From: Amniculibacterium aquaticum
Lineage (GTDB): Bacteria; Bacteroidota; Bacteroidia; Flavobacteriales; Weeksellaceae
Length of the DNA stretch: 64,000 nucleotides
Reading direction: 5' to 3'
Assembly: GCF_003852705.1 (NCBI RefSeq)
Contig: NZ_REFA01000008.1
Location: 40,321-104,320, forward strand
Positions within the stretch are counted from its first letter, which is position 1. Each line of letters opens with the position of its first letter. The position numbers and the translations under genes are program-made. This document shows positions 34,132 through 42,824 of the stretch, piece after piece. Below the pieces are notes generated by a model. It was not told the origin of the DNA, made no database searches, and worked only from the letters and a program-made list of their open reading frames with translations.

Positions 34132-34806
34132 ATGGATGCTTTTCAGTGGCAGGATTTACTAAATCCCGAATTTTATATCAAATTGGGTGGGTTTTGGTTA
34201 ATTCTTTTTATCGTTTTTGCAGAAACTGGACTTTTTGTAGGTTTCTTTCTCCCGGGAGATTCACTCTTATTCATATCAGGAATTTATTCGTCCACCATCA
34301 TCAAAGAAACTTTTGGTTTTGATGGCGGAGGTTTTGTCAATACGGCACTTTTGGCAACAGCAGTTGCAGTAGCAGGTATCATAGGAAATATGGTGGGATA
34401 TTGGTTCGGTAAGAAAACCGGTCCATCTCTGTACAAAAGACAAGATTCCTTTTTATTCAAGAAAAAATATCTTTTCAAAGCACACGATTTCTTTGAAGAG
34501 CACGGAGCTTTTGCTGTAATAGGAGCTCGTTTTCTGCCTATCGTTCGTACTTTTGTGCCCATTGTAGCCGGTATAGTAGAAATGGATAGGAAAAAATTCA
34601 TGTTCGACAACATCGTGGGGGCTTTTGCTTGGTCTTTTTCTTTGATTTTTGCAGGCCATTATTTAGATGCTTTGTTCCAGCAACAATTTGGAATTGACCT
34701 AAAGGCGCATTTGGAGATGATCATCCTTATCATCGTTTTGGTAACAACTTTGCCTATTATTTTCAAATTTTTCTTTGCAAAACCCAAAGTAAGAGAAGAA
34801 CAATAG
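34132..34806 (+). CDS. DedA family membrane protein
   Basis: A 224-residue inner-membrane protein of the DedA/SNARE-associated (VTT) family, members of which help recycle undecaprenyl phosphate or scramble lipids across the membrane. The family signatures are present: FAETGLFVGFFLPGDSLLF near the N-terminus, GNMVGYWFGKKTG, and FGARFLPIVRTFVPIVAG-like ARFLPIVRTFVPI with the conserved arginines. Five to six hydrophobic segments are visible. It is monocistronic between its own promoter element and a terminator. Confidence 0.92.
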   Translation: MDAFQWQDLLNPEFYIKLGGFWLILFIVFAETGLFVGFFLPGDSLLFISGIYSSTIIKETFGFDGGGFVNTALLATAVAVAGIIGNMVGYWFGKKTGPSLYKRQDSFLFKKKYLFKAHDFFEEHGAFAVIGARFLPIVRTFVPIVAGIVEMDRKKFMFDNIVGAFAWSFSLIFAGHYLDALFQQQFGIDLKAHLEMIILIIVLVTTLPIIFKFFFAKPKVREEQ

Positions 34807-34829
34807 GATGTCGAAAACTTAACAATACA

Positions 34830-34858
34830 AAAGCTTTCCGTTTTGGAAGGCTTTTTTT
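34830..34858 (+). terminator. Terminator of the DedA gene
   Basis: AAGCTTTCC pairs with GGAAGGCTT (one G-T pair) around GTTTT and is followed by seven T. Confidence 0.82.
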
Positions 34859-34925
34859 ATACCCGAAACTTGAAACTTAAAACCTAAAACTCGATACCTT
34901 GAAGCATCAAGACTCGGTATTCTTG

Positions 34926-35017
34926 GCCAGACCCGACCGACTGTTCGCTCTATCTTTTGCTTCTCGCCCACTTTCCAAGGCTTAGCAAAAGGATGCCGCT
35001 GCCATTCGGGCTAGGAT
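34926..35017 (+). ncRNA. Structured intergenic element, copy 3 (candidate RNA)
   Basis: It reads GCCAGACCCGACCGACTG, TATCTTTTGC, a variable hairpin, GCAAAAGGATGCCGCTGCC and ATTCGGGCTAG. CCCGA pairs with TCGGG, and ATCTTTTGC with GCAAAAGGAT. The same layout occurs at 18010-18091 (minus) and, with a changed inner stem, at 17843-17932. The gene-free stretch 34859-35108 holds only this element and, at 35070-35092, a small GC-rich hairpin with a TTCG-type turn followed by T. Confidence 0.55.
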
Positions 35018-35102
35018 TAAGGGGCGTGCATGGTTTGTTTATTTTTAGAGATTCGTCGTTTTGAGGGCTCGCCTTCGGCTCGCCCCTTTTTTACAATTTT
35101 TC

Positions 35103-35148
35103 ATAAAAAAACAACTCCAATAAAAATTAAAATATTGGAGTTGTTTTT
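35103..35148 (-). terminator. Terminator of lipA
   Basis: On the minus strand AAACAACTCCAATA pairs with TATTGGAGTTGTTT across a 10-base loop and is followed by T, about 20 bases after the lipA stop. Confidence 0.85.
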
Positions 35149-35166
35149 ATGATGGTATTTATAGAA

Positions 35167-36033
35167 TTACAAAATATGCTTTTCGGCATGGTAAGAAGAT
35201 CGCACAAGAGGAGAACTCTCTACATGGCGGAAACCAAGGCTTCTCGCAAAAGCACCCAATTCTTCAAACTCTTCAGGAGTGACAAATCTTTTTACGGGTA
35301 AATGTTTTTTCGTTGGTTGTAGGTATTGTCCCAAGGTAATCACATCTACATTGGCATTTCTTACATCTTCAATAGCTTGGAAAACCTCGTCTTTTTCCTC
35401 ACCCAAGCCCAACATTATTCCGGTTTTTGTTCTTCTTTGTCCGGAGTCTTTTAGGTATTTCAATACATCCAGACTTCTTTCGTATTTGGCTTGTATTCTC
35501 ACTTCGCGCGTTAATCTTTTTACCGTTTCCATGTTGTGGGAAATCACCTCAGGAGCCACCTCAATCAATCGATCTAAGTGTTTGTGTATCCCTTGGAAGT
35601 CCGGGATTAGGGTTTCCATGGTTGTTCCGGGAGAAATTCTTCTCACGGCATTTACTGTTTCGGCCCAAAGTATAGATCCCATATCTTTCAGATCATCTCT
35701 ATCCACGGAGGTCAGTACCGCATGTTTGATGTTCATTAACTTGATGGATCGTGCTACTTTTTCAGGCTCGTCCCAATTCACATCCATGGGTTTTCCGGTT
35801 TTTACACCACAAAAGCCACAACTTCTGGTGCAGATGTTTCCAAGGATCATAAAAGTTGCCGTTCCGTAGCCCCAACATTCGCCCATATTGGGACAAGAGC
35901 CACTTTGACAGATGGTGTTTAGTTTGTATTTGTCCACCAAAGAGCGGAGCTCACGGTAGTTTTTCCCAGTCGGAAGTTTTACACGGATCCATTTGGGTTT
36001 TTGTACTGTTGTATCTTGAGGTTGATTTTCCAT
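35167..36033 (-). CDS. lipA: Lipoyl synthase
   Basis: LipA is a radical-SAM enzyme that inserts two sulphur atoms into octanoyl groups on the E2 and GcvH lipoyl domains. The frame is open to 36066, but MENQPQDTT at 36033 is the likely start; 288 residues is normal. The auxiliary cluster ligands Cys42, Cys47 and Cys53 ([12 protein letters not shown]) and the radical-SAM CxxxCxxC at Cys68, Cys72 and Cys75 (CTRSCGFC) are present, as is the C-terminal RSSY motif. The E1 dehydrogenase encoded at 40490 belongs to a complex whose E2 needs lipoate. It follows the sigma-factor gene by 59 bases. Confidence 0.97.
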   Translation of the reverse strand: MENQPQDTTVQKPKWIRVKLPTGKNYRELRSLVDKYKLNTICQSGSCPNMGECWGYGTATFMILGNICTRSCGFCGVKTGKPMDVNWDEPEKVARSIKLMNIKHAVLTSVDRDDLKDMGSILWAETVNAVRRISPGTTMETLIPDFQGIHKHLDRLIEVAPEVISHNMETVKRLTREVRIQAKYERSLDVLKYLKDSGQRRTKTGIMLGLGEEKDEVFQAIEDVRNANVDVITLGQYLQPTKKHLPVKRFVTPEEFEELGAFARSLGFRHVESSPLVRSSYHAEKHIL

Positions 36034-36092
36034 TGTTGTAAAAAAATTCGATGCAAAATTAAGCAATTTTCCATAGTTATTCCCAAAGAATG

Positions 36093-36653
36093 TTAATCAT
36101 TGTTCAGGTTATAATCTTTAAGTAATTCGACCAAGATTTTTTTAGCTCTCATGATGCATACTTTGGTGTTGGCAACCGTTATGTTAAGTTCTTCCGAAAT
36201 TTCTTTTATGCTTTTTTCCTCAAAAAATCGCAGCTGAATAATTTTTTGATAGCGGCTGTCCATACCGGAAATGATGTTTTGTATTTTTTGTTGCTCTTCT
36301 ACAGAGATCATCAGTTCTTCAGGAGACTGGGCAAATTGGTTTTTCATGTCCTGCCATTGGTCAGTCGTATATTCTTTTTCGGTATTGTTTTTTCTCCAGT
36401 AATCGATAATGGTGTTTTGAGCAATGGTCAACACCCAAGTTTTGAACTGGAAATCAGGATCGTAAAGGTTGAGTTTGGAAAGGACTTTGGTAAAGACAAT
36501 CACGGTAAGTTCGTCTGTTGTATTTATGTCCTGAACCTTCTTCATGATGAATGAAAAAACGGTTTCCCAAAACAAATTAATCAATTGCGTTTGGGACTTT
36601 TGATCTTTTTGGTTGGCAGCAATAATCAGTTGCAGTAATTCCTCATTTTTCAT
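36093..36653 (-). CDS. ECF-type RNA polymerase sigma factor
   Basis: A 186-residue sigma-70 family factor. Region 2 (about 20-90) includes [15 protein letters not shown] and [20 protein letters not shown]; region 4 (about 120-180) includes the helix-turn-helix [29 protein letters not shown]. There is no region 1.1 or 3, so it is ECF. No anti-sigma factor gene is next to it; lipA follows 59 bases downstream in the same direction. A TACATTTG element lies seven bases before its start. Its regulon is unknown. Confidence 0.92.
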   Translation of the reverse strand: MKNEELLQLIIAANQKDQKSQTQLINLFWETVFSFIMKKVQDINTTDELTVIVFTKVLSKLNLYDPDFQFKTWVLTIAQNTIIDYWRKNNTEKEYTTDQWQDMKNQFAQSPEELMISVEEQQKIQNIISGMDSRYQKIIQLRFFEEKSIKEISEELNITVANTKVCIMRAKKILVELLKDYNLNND

Positions 36654-36660
36654 AGTCTTA

Positions 36661-36668
36661 CAAATGTA
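36661..36668 (-). promoter_or_regulatory. TAnnTTTG -7 element of the sigma factor gene
   Basis: On the minus strand TACATTTG ends seven bases before the ATG at 36653, which again implies a very short leader. Confidence 0.5.
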
Positions 36669-36764
36669 ATGAAATTGAATGTGTTTTCTGTGTTTTTGAT
36701 CTTCTTTCTCACCATTTTATACCATTTTTAGAGGATTCTAGATTTTTCTTCCAACAAATTAAAC

Positions 36765-36772
36765 TATCTTTG
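36765..36772 (+). promoter_or_regulatory. TAnnTTTG -7 element of tyrS
   Basis: TATCTTTG lies 20 bases before the tyrS ATG. Confidence 0.5.
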
Positions 36773-36792
36773 CAGCTTAAATTTTTTTTAAC

Positions 36793-38088
36793 ATGAACGC
36801 TTTTATAGAAGAATTGAAATGGCGTGGCTTGTATGCCGATATGATGCCAGGTACCGAAGAACAACTCAATAAAGAGATGACTACGGCCTATATCGGATTC
36901 GACCCAACCGCTGATTCATTACACATTGGAAGTCTCGTTCAGATTAAAATTTTGGCTCATTTCCAACTCCACGGACACCGACCTATGGCTTTAGTAGGTG
37001 GTGCAACCGGTATGATTGGAGATCCGTCGGGTAAATCATCTGAACGAAATATTCTCGATGAGGAAACCCTAAATTATTATGTGGATTGCTTGAAAAATCA
37101 ACTTTCCAGATTTCTGAAATTCGACGGCAACGAACCCAATGCTGCTGTTTTGGTCAACAATTACGATTGGATGAAGGAATTTTCTTTCTTAGAATTCATC
37201 CGCGATATCGGAAAAAACATCACCGTAAATTACATGATGGCCAAAGATTCGGTAAAAAGAAGATTTACCGGAGAAGGAGGTGCAGAAGGGATGAGTTTTA
37301 CCGAGTTTACCTACCAATTGTTGCAAGGATATGATTTCTTACACCTGTACCAAAAAGAAGGCGTAAGACTTCAGATGGGCGGTACAGACCAATGGGGAAA
37401 CATTACCACCGGTACCGAACTGATCAGAAGAAAAGTGCAAGGAGAAGCGTATGCTTTAACAATTCCTTTGATTACCAAAGCCGACGGTTCCAAATTTGGA
37501 AAATCTGAAAGCGGCGAAAATTATTGGTTGGATAAAAAGAAGACTTCACCGTACCGTTTCTACCAATTCTGGTTAAACGCTACCGATACCGATGCCGAAA
37601 GATTCATCAAGTTCTATACTTTCCTTGGGAAAGAAGAGATTGATGCCTTAATTGCGGAACATCAAACAGCTCCTCACGAAAGAAAATTGCAAAAAAAATT
37701 GGCTGAAGAAGTTACCGTTTGGGTACACGGAAAAGAAGAATATCAAAAAGCTTTGAAAGCTTCAGAAATTTTGTTTGGTCGTTCAACAGCCGAAGATTTG
37801 GTAAGCTTGGATCAAGAAACTTTCTTGGATGTTTTCAATGGAGTGCCACAAAAAAAAGTGTCGAAATCCGAAGCAATCGGACAAAATATTGTTGATTTGT
37901 TATCTGAAAAATCAGGTTTCCTAAAGTCCAAAGGCGAAGCCAAAAGAGAACTTCAAGGTAATGCCATTTCGGTAAACAAACAAAAAGTTGATGAGAATTT
38001 TGTAGCCGAAGAAAGCCATCTGATCGACGGTCAGTTCTTGCTTTTACAAAAAGGAAAGAAGAGCTATTTCATCCTAAAGTTGGTTTAA
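36793..38088 (+). CDS. tyrS: Tyrosyl-tRNA synthetase
   Basis: TyrS charges tRNA-Tyr. The 431-residue class I synthetase has the HIGH-like HIGS (44-47), the KMSKS-like KFGKS (234-238) and the tyrosine-pocket sequence [13 protein letters not shown]-terminal S4-type RNA-binding domain (about 350-430, with [21 protein letters not shown]) is complete. Length is typical for bacterial TyrS1. It has its own promoter element and a strong terminator, so it is monocistronic. Confidence 0.97.
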   Translation: MNAFIEELKWRGLYADMMPGTEEQLNKEMTTAYIGFDPTADSLHIGSLVQIKILAHFQLHGHRPMALVGGATGMIGDPSGKSSERNILDEETLNYYVDCLKNQLSRFLKFDGNEPNAAVLVNNYDWMKEFSFLEFIRDIGKNITVNYMMAKDSVKRRFTGEGGAEGMSFTEFTYQLLQGYDFLHLYQKEGVRLQMGGTDQWGNITTGTELIRRKVQGEAYALTIPLITKADGSKFGKSESGENYWLDKKKTSPYRFYQFWLNATDTDAERFIKFYTFLGKEEIDALIAEHQTAPHERKLQKKLAEEVTVWVHGKEEYQKALKASEILFGRSTAEDLVSLDQETFLDVFNGVPQKKVSKSEAIGQNIVDLLSEKSGFLKSKGEAKRELQGNAISVNKQKVDENFVAEESHLIDGQFLLLQKGKKSYFILKLV

Positions 38089-38111
38089 ACTAGAGTTGAG
38101 ATACCCTACAC

Positions 38112-38143
38112 AAGACTTCCCGGATTGGGAGGTCTTTTTTTTT
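38112..38143 (+). terminator. Terminator of tyrS
   Basis: AAGACTTCCC pairs with GGGAGGTCTT around GGATT and is followed by nine T. Confidence 0.87.
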
Positions 38144-38192
38144 GTGAGTATTCGTTTTTCTAATTCCAGAATTTTTCTCAAATTTGCCGCAT

Positions 38193-38279
38193 CAATGGGG
38201 TGCCAATAGAGTTGGCTGAGATGATACCCAAGAACTCTCCAGTTCTGCACCTGATCCGGATAATGCCGGCGTAGGGATT
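38193..38279 (+). promoter_or_regulatory. TPP riboswitch (THI element)
   Basis: The conserved parts of the thiamine pyrophosphate aptamer are all present: GGGGTGCC at the left, GGCTGAGATGATACCC (pyrimidine-sensing core), and CACCTGATCCGGATAATGCC followed by GGCGTAGGGA (pyrophosphate-sensing arm and closing stem). It lies 37 bases upstream of pnuT and should repress it when TPP is plentiful. No run-of-T terminator follows, so control of translation initiation is more likely than termination. Confidence 0.96.
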
Positions 38280-38285
38280 GTTGCC

Positions 38286-38321
38286 ATCATCTCATCATAC
38301 AATTTAAAAAATGTTATGATG
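38286..38321 (+). promoter_or_regulatory. Predicted expression platform of the TPP riboswitch
   Basis: ATCATCTCA (38286-38294) is the exact complement of TGAGATGAT (38217-38225) in the aptamer core. The overlapping word CATCATA (38293-38299) is the exact complement of TATGATG (38315-38321), which contains both possible pnuT start codons. The two pairings exclude each other, which gives a plausible switch: aptamer unfolded, start free; aptamer folded by TPP, start codon covered. Complementarity is seen; the switch is inferred. Confidence 0.5.
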
Positions 38322-38906
38322 CAGGATATTTTTCTAAAAACCACCATCTTCGAATGGTTGGGCGTTATTCTTTCTATTTTCCAAGTGCTTTTGGCCAGGA
38401 AAAACTATGTTCACAATTATCTTTTTGGGATTGCCGGGATTGTATTGTCCATGTTGGTGATGTTCAGAGCCAAGTTGTATGCCGAATTTACTTTGAATAT
38501 TTATTATCTGGTGATGAGCATTTACGGTTGGCTTTTCTGGAAATTCGGGAAAGAAAAAACCGAAGTTGCCATTTCCCAAACCAATCATTCAGAAAAACTG
38601 AAAGCAGGGGGAATTGTCGTTCTCAGTTTCGGGATTTTTTATTATTTCCTCACCCATTTTACCAACAGCGATGTCCCAATCTGGGATTCTCTGGTTTCCG
38701 CCTTTGCTTGGTCCGGAATGTGGCTGATGGCCAAACGAAAAATTGAAAACTGGATTTTACTCAATGTGAGCAATATTATTTCCATTCCGCTGATGTTTCA
38801 TAAAGATTTGTACCTCTACGGTTTGTTTTCTATTTTCTTATTTTGTGCCGGAGTGGCGGGTTATCTTCATTGGAAAAAACTTCTTTTAAAACCTCAGTAT
38901 GCTTAA
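38316..38906 (+). CDS. pnuT: PnuC-family thiamine transporter
   Basis: A 196-residue inner-membrane protein of the PnuC family with about seven transmembrane helices. Family marks are YYLVMSIYGWLFWKFG in the middle and WILLNVSNIISIPLMFHKDLYLYGLFSIFLF near the end. PnuC itself imports nicotinamide riboside; members downstream of a TPP riboswitch, as here, are the thiamine carriers called PnuT. Starts at 38316 or 38319 are both possible. The gene overlaps the next one by eight bases, so the two are cotranscribed and translationally coupled. Confidence 0.88.
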   Translation: MMQDIFLKTTIFEWLGVILSIFQVLLARKNYVHNYLFGIAGIVLSMLVMFRAKLYAEFTLNIYYLVMSIYGWLFWKFGKEKTEVAISQTNHSEKLKAGGIVVLSFGIFYYFLTHFTNSDVPIWDSLVSAFAWSGMWLMAKRKIENWILLNVSNIISIPLMFHKDLYLYGLFSIFLFCAGVAGYLHWKKLLLKPQYA

Positions 38907-39912
38907 GATTCAAGACATTCAACAAAAACTATTTGGAGTGAATTTAATTCCAAATGAAATCATGGATATCGTTCACGAAAAACAATGGTTAAGAATTTGG
39001 ATTCCCAAAGAATATCAAGGTTTGGGATGCCGTTTCCATGAAGGTTTGAAGGTATTGAAAACCGTAGCCAAAATTGATGGCAGCTTGGGTTGGATGGTTA
39101 CGCTCTGTTCTGGAGCCAATTATTTTTCCAGAAACCTAAAACCTCAAATCGCTCAGCAATTATTTACTGATCCCAAAGCCTGTTTTGGAGGTAGCGGAAT
39201 GTTGGGAGGGACCGCCGAAATTAAAGAAAGAAAATATCACATCAACGGAACTTGGCATTTTGCTACTGGAGCTCCTCATCTCACTCATTTTACGCTCAAT
39301 GCAGTGTTGATAAAGGATGGAAACGCAATTTTGGATGAGAACGGAAACGAGCAATTTAAATCTTTTGTCATTCCAAAAACGAAAGTTACAATCATCCCAA
39401 ATTGGAAATCGATGGGGATGAAAGCAACCGGAACTTATTCTTTTTCGGTAGAAAATGTGGATGTAGAAGAGGATTTCAGCTTTGTGTACAATGAGTTTTT
39501 TACCCATTCGGTGTTGGATAAAATTCCGTTCAGGATATTTGCCGATCTCACACTTTTGGTTAATTATTTGGGGATGGCAGAGCATTTTGTGGAAGAAGCT
39601 AAGATTATCCGACCTCTATTGGATTTTTCAAATTTCATCAAATTCATTAAAGAAACAGAAGCCAAAACAGAATATTTTGCTTTGGAAATCGAAGAATTAT
39701 TAAGGTCTGAAAGTTTGGATCTTTCTGAAAAACAAACGGAAATTCATCAATTTGGAGAAGAGTCGGTTTCTAAATTAAGCCATGACTTGTTGGAAATTTA
39801 TTTTCAGTTAGGCACCAAAGCAACGCATGTAGATGAGCCTATTCATCAAATATTCAATGATTTTTTTACGGCCACTCAACATGCTAATTTTAGAAAAGAT
39901 TGGAAAGAGTAG
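38899..39912 (+). CDS. Acyl-CoA-dehydrogenase-like flavoprotein in the TPP operon
   Basis: A 337-residue protein with the acyl-CoA dehydrogenase fold. The N-terminal helical part contains IPKEYQGLGC. The middle beta domain has GTWHFATGAPHLTHF and MGMKATGTYSFSVENVDV, matching the FAD-contacting strands. The C-terminal helical bundle is shorter than in true acyl-CoA dehydrogenases, and no catalytic Glu is evident at the usual place, so a group D flavin monooxygenase (HpaB/HsaA-like) is equally likely. Its position behind pnuT under a TPP riboswitch suggests a role in thiamine salvage or use. The reaction is unknown. Confidence 0.75.
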   Translation: MLKIQDIQQKLFGVNLIPNEIMDIVHEKQWLRIWIPKEYQGLGCRFHEGLKVLKTVAKIDGSLGWMVTLCSGANYFSRNLKPQIAQQLFTDPKACFGGSGMLGGTAEIKERKYHINGTWHFATGAPHLTHFTLNAVLIKDGNAILDENGNEQFKSFVIPKTKVTIIPNWKSMGMKATGTYSFSVENVDVEEDFSFVYNEFFTHSVLDKIPFRIFADLTLLVNYLGMAEHFVEEAKIIRPLLDFSNFIKFIKETEAKTEYFALEIEELLRSESLDLSEKQTEIHQFGEESVSKLSHDLLEIYFQLGTKATHVDEPIHQIFNDFFTATQHANFRKDWKE

Positions 39913-39923
39913 AGTGGTATTTA

Positions 39924-39957
39924 TAAAAAAAACTGCTCCAATTTCTTGAAGCAGTTC
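39924..39957 (-). terminator. Terminator of the 39982-40404 gene
   Basis: On the minus strand AACTGCT pairs with AGCAGTT and is followed by eight T. It also lies just after the plus-strand flavoprotein gene. Confidence 0.75.
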
Positions 39958-39981
39958 AGGATATTAAAAAAAAGATTTGGT

Positions 39982-40404
39982 CTATTTGAATGAGTAAAAA
40001 GCAATGGCATTTAAGTCTTGTCCGCTTGCAGTGCCGTATTTTACTAATTTTCCATCAACAAAAATTTCAGCTTTCAATACCGAAGTAGGTCCAAAACCGG
40101 TTCCGTATGCCGAGATTGCTACTGAACCTTCTGAGTGTGCAACTTTTAGCTCGGGACTTTCCCAAGTGTTTCCACTCAGAGAAGCGTATTCGGTGGTTGC
40201 CGATCCTATCATGGCAACTGCATTTCCGACGGTTGCATTGGTCGCTGTTAGTTTGAACTGAACGGTATGCTCGGCCGGAGTAGGATTGGGCAGAACTTCA
40301 ACACCGTCTGTACCGCAAGATTGCAACATTCCGAAAATGGAAAGCGAAAATAAAACGGTTAGAGCTAAAGTCCAGATTTTTTTAATTGAGGATATTTTTT
40401 TCAT
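39982..40404 (-). CDS. Hypothetical lipoprotein
   Basis: A 140-residue lipoprotein with a signal ending GMLQSC (Cys30). The mature part (about 110 residues) is rich in Ala, Thr and Val, with an alternating pattern (VQFKLTATNATVGNAVAMIG, KAEIFVDGKLVKYG) that suggests a single beta-sandwich domain. No family is recognised. It is monocistronic and lies between the convergent TPP operon and the E1 dehydrogenase gene. Confidence 0.65.
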   Translation of the reverse strand: MKKISSIKKIWTLALTVLFSLSIFGMLQSCGTDGVEVLPNPTPAEHTVQFKLTATNATVGNAVAMIGSATTEYASLSGNTWESPELKVAHSEGSVAISAYGTGFGPTSVLKAEIFVDGKLVKYGTASGQDLNAIAFYSFK

Positions 40405-40489
40405 GTTTAAAGTTTCTTGTTAAATCGGGGTAAAAATACTATTTTTTTTGAAATTAATTTAGCTTTTGTTTGATATTTTAAAAGTTCTA

Positions 40490-42562
40490 TTAGTCGTTGA
40501 GTATTTTTCTGATTTTCAAGGCTAATTTTTCTGCATTGGGCAACATTTCTTTTTCCAAAATCAAATTAATAGGTACAGCAGGGAGGTTCAAAGATCCCAT
40601 GGCTTCTACCGGAGCATCCAAATATTTGAAACAATGGTTAGAAATACGATGGGCAAAGGCTTCAGCAAAAGAATTTTGAACTTGCTCTTCCGTTAGCACT
40701 AGGCATTTTCCGTGCGCTTTTACTCTTTCAAAAACCAGGGATTCATCCAGAGGTATCAAGGTTCTTAGGTCAATGACTTCCACTCTTCCTTGGAATTGTT
40801 TTGCTGCTTCTTTGGCCCAATAGACGCCCATTCCGTAGGTGACAACAACCATTGTTCTGCCTTTGTTTATTTCACCATCATCGGCTGCGATTACGGTATT
40901 GGCTTTTCCAAATGGTAAGATGTAATCTTCTGCAGGCTCTATGGTTTTTGCGTCTTCGGTTCCCGGAACTTTACTCCAGTACAATCCTTTGTGCTCGAGC
41001 ATAATTACCGGATTTGGGTCGTAATAAGCTGCTTTTAACAAGCCTTTGAAATCGGCAGCATTGCTGGGATAAGCGATTTTTATTCCCTTGATGTTCGCCA
41101 AGATGCTTTCTACACTTCCACTGTGGTATGGGCCACCACCTCCGTAAGCTCCAATCGGTACACGGATGATGTTGCTCACTGGGAATTTTCCACCACTTAG
41201 ATAGGACGATTTAGAAATTTCTGTAATCAGTTGGTTGATTCCGGGGTAAATGTAATCGGCAAACTGAACTTCAACAATGGGTTTTAGTCCAACGGCAGAC
41301 ATCCCGACGGTAGATCCAATGATGTAGGCTTCTTGTATGGCGGTGTTGAACACTCTTTTCTCACCAAATTTACCTCCCAAGGTTACGGTTTCACGGAATA
41401 CGCCTCCAATTCTGGCACCCACATCTTGACCGTAAAGCAGGGCTTCTGGGTGTTTCCACATCAATTCTTGTATGGCATGGATGGCGGCATCCACCATCAC
41501 GATTTTTTCTGTATTTTCAGCCGGGCATCTTTCCCCTACTTCCTCGGTGATGGGGGTTGGAGCAAAAACAAAATCTTCAACGCTTTCCGCTTTGGGATCT
41601 TCGGCATTGCAGGCTTTTTCAAAAGCTTGTTCCGCCTCTAATCTTGCCTTTTTTTCTATTTGTTTTAGGTGGTTTTCATCGGTTCCATTGTCCAGCAAAT
41701 AAGCATATAGTTTTTTCCCGGGATCTTGAGCTCTGTGTTTTTCCAGATCGGCATCGTCTCGGTAAAATTCTCTTCTCACTCCAGAAGTGTGGTGGCCGAT
41801 CAAAACGGTTTTAGCACAAACCAACATGGGTTTTCTTTCGTTTCTCACAAAGTTTATGGCTTCTTGCATGGCGAGGTAACTTTCCACAAAATTGGTTCCG
41901 TCCACACGCATTCTGTTTAGACCTACAAAACCTGCTGCGTAGTCGTAGGCATCGCTGGTTCGGGCTTCCTCTTTGGTTACCGAAATTCCCCAATCGTTAT
42001 CTTGTACCAAGAAAATAATCGGTAATTGGTGCAGTGCTGCAAACTGAAAAGCTTCTGCTACTTCACCTTCTGTGACAGAATTGTCTCCCAAACTGCAAAC
42101 CACAACAGGGTTTTTGTCAAAATTTTGTAAGTTAAATTCTTGAATGTATTTCAAGCCTTGTGCAACTCCTGTGGTCGGAATGGCTTGCATTCCGGTTGCA
42201 GAACTTTGATGGATGATTTTCGGTTTATCTTCTTCTCGGCTGGATGGATGGGAATAGTACGATCTCCCTCCCGAAAAAGGATCGTTGGCTTTTGCTAAAA
42301 GTTGTAACATCAAACGGTACGGCTCAAAACCAATTCCTAAAAGCAAGCTTTCGTCTCGGTAGTATGGAGAGACCCAATCTTCCGGACAAAGATGGTATGC
42401 GGTGGCCAATTGTATGGCTTCGTGACCTCTAGAAGTTGAGTGAACATATTTGGTTATGGATCTATTTTCTTCATAAATATCTGCCATGGCTTTGGCAAGC
42501 ATCATGTGCTGGTAGGCTTGAAGTAAAGTGTCCTGTTTTATTTTTTCTTGTACTTTTTCCAT
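40490..42562 (-). CDS. Branched-chain-type 2-oxoacid dehydrogenase E1, alpha-beta fusion
   Basis: A 690-residue thiamine diphosphate enzyme that decarboxylates a 2-oxoacid, probably branched-chain, and passes the acyl group to a lipoylated E2. Two subunits that are separate in many bacteria are fused. The alpha part (about 1-335) has the ThDP motif SLGDNSVTEGE...QDNDWGIS; the beta part (about 350-690) has NTAIQEAYIIGSTVGMSAVG, VQFADYIYP and the C-terminal transketolase-like domain with VLTEEQ. The start is the ATG at 42562, with TACTTTTG six bases upstream. Both lipA and thiamine uptake are encoded nearby. Confidence 0.9.
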   Translation of the reverse strand: MEKVQEKIKQDTLLQAYQHMMLAKAMADIYEENRSITKYVHSTSRGHEAIQLATAYHLCPEDWVSPYYRDESLLLGIGFEPYRLMLQLLAKANDPFSGGRSYYSHPSSREEDKPKIIHQSSATGMQAIPTTGVAQGLKYIQEFNLQNFDKNPVVVCSLGDNSVTEGEVAEAFQFAALHQLPIIFLVQDNDWGISVTKEEARTSDAYDYAAGFVGLNRMRVDGTNFVESYLAMQEAINFVRNERKPMLVCAKTVLIGHHTSGVRREFYRDDADLEKHRAQDPGKKLYAYLLDNGTDENHLKQIEKKARLEAEQAFEKACNAEDPKAESVEDFVFAPTPITEEVGERCPAENTEKIVMVDAAIHAIQELMWKHPEALLYGQDVGARIGGVFRETVTLGGKFGEKRVFNTAIQEAYIIGSTVGMSAVGLKPIVEVQFADYIYPGINQLITEISKSSYLSGGKFPVSNIIRVPIGAYGGGGPYHSGSVESILANIKGIKIAYPSNAADFKGLLKAAYYDPNPVIMLEHKGLYWSKVPGTEDAKTIEPAEDYILPFGKANTVIAADDGEINKGRTMVVVTYGMGVYWAKEAAKQFQGRVEVIDLRTLIPLDESLVFERVKAHGKCLVLTEEQVQNSFAEAFAHRISNHCFKYLDAPVEAMGSLNLPAVPINLILEKEMLPNAEKLALKIRKILND

Positions 42563-42824
42563 AGAAAGCAAAAGTATATATTTTATAGTTAGGGATGAAA
42601 TCTATTTTGATAATTTTAATAATATATGATTTATGTTGCGTTTTTTATGTTAATTTTTTCAAATTAAGATGTTTTTGTATGGTTTTTACAATTGAGTTAA
42701 AGACTGATCTTAAGTAAGTTTGGTTTTGTTAAAAGAAAGACTAATTTTTTGCTGATAAAAGTTTTTGATTAAACCACTTTTTTATTCGTTTCTTTTCAAT
42801 TATTTTTACCAAAATTCTAGAATT
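42563..42824. other. AT-rich divergent spacer, no gene seen
   Basis: The spacer between the E1 fusion and dnaE is very AT-rich. It contains TACTTTTG on the minus strand six bases before the E1 start. No small gene, repeat or RNA was recognised. Confidence 0.3.
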
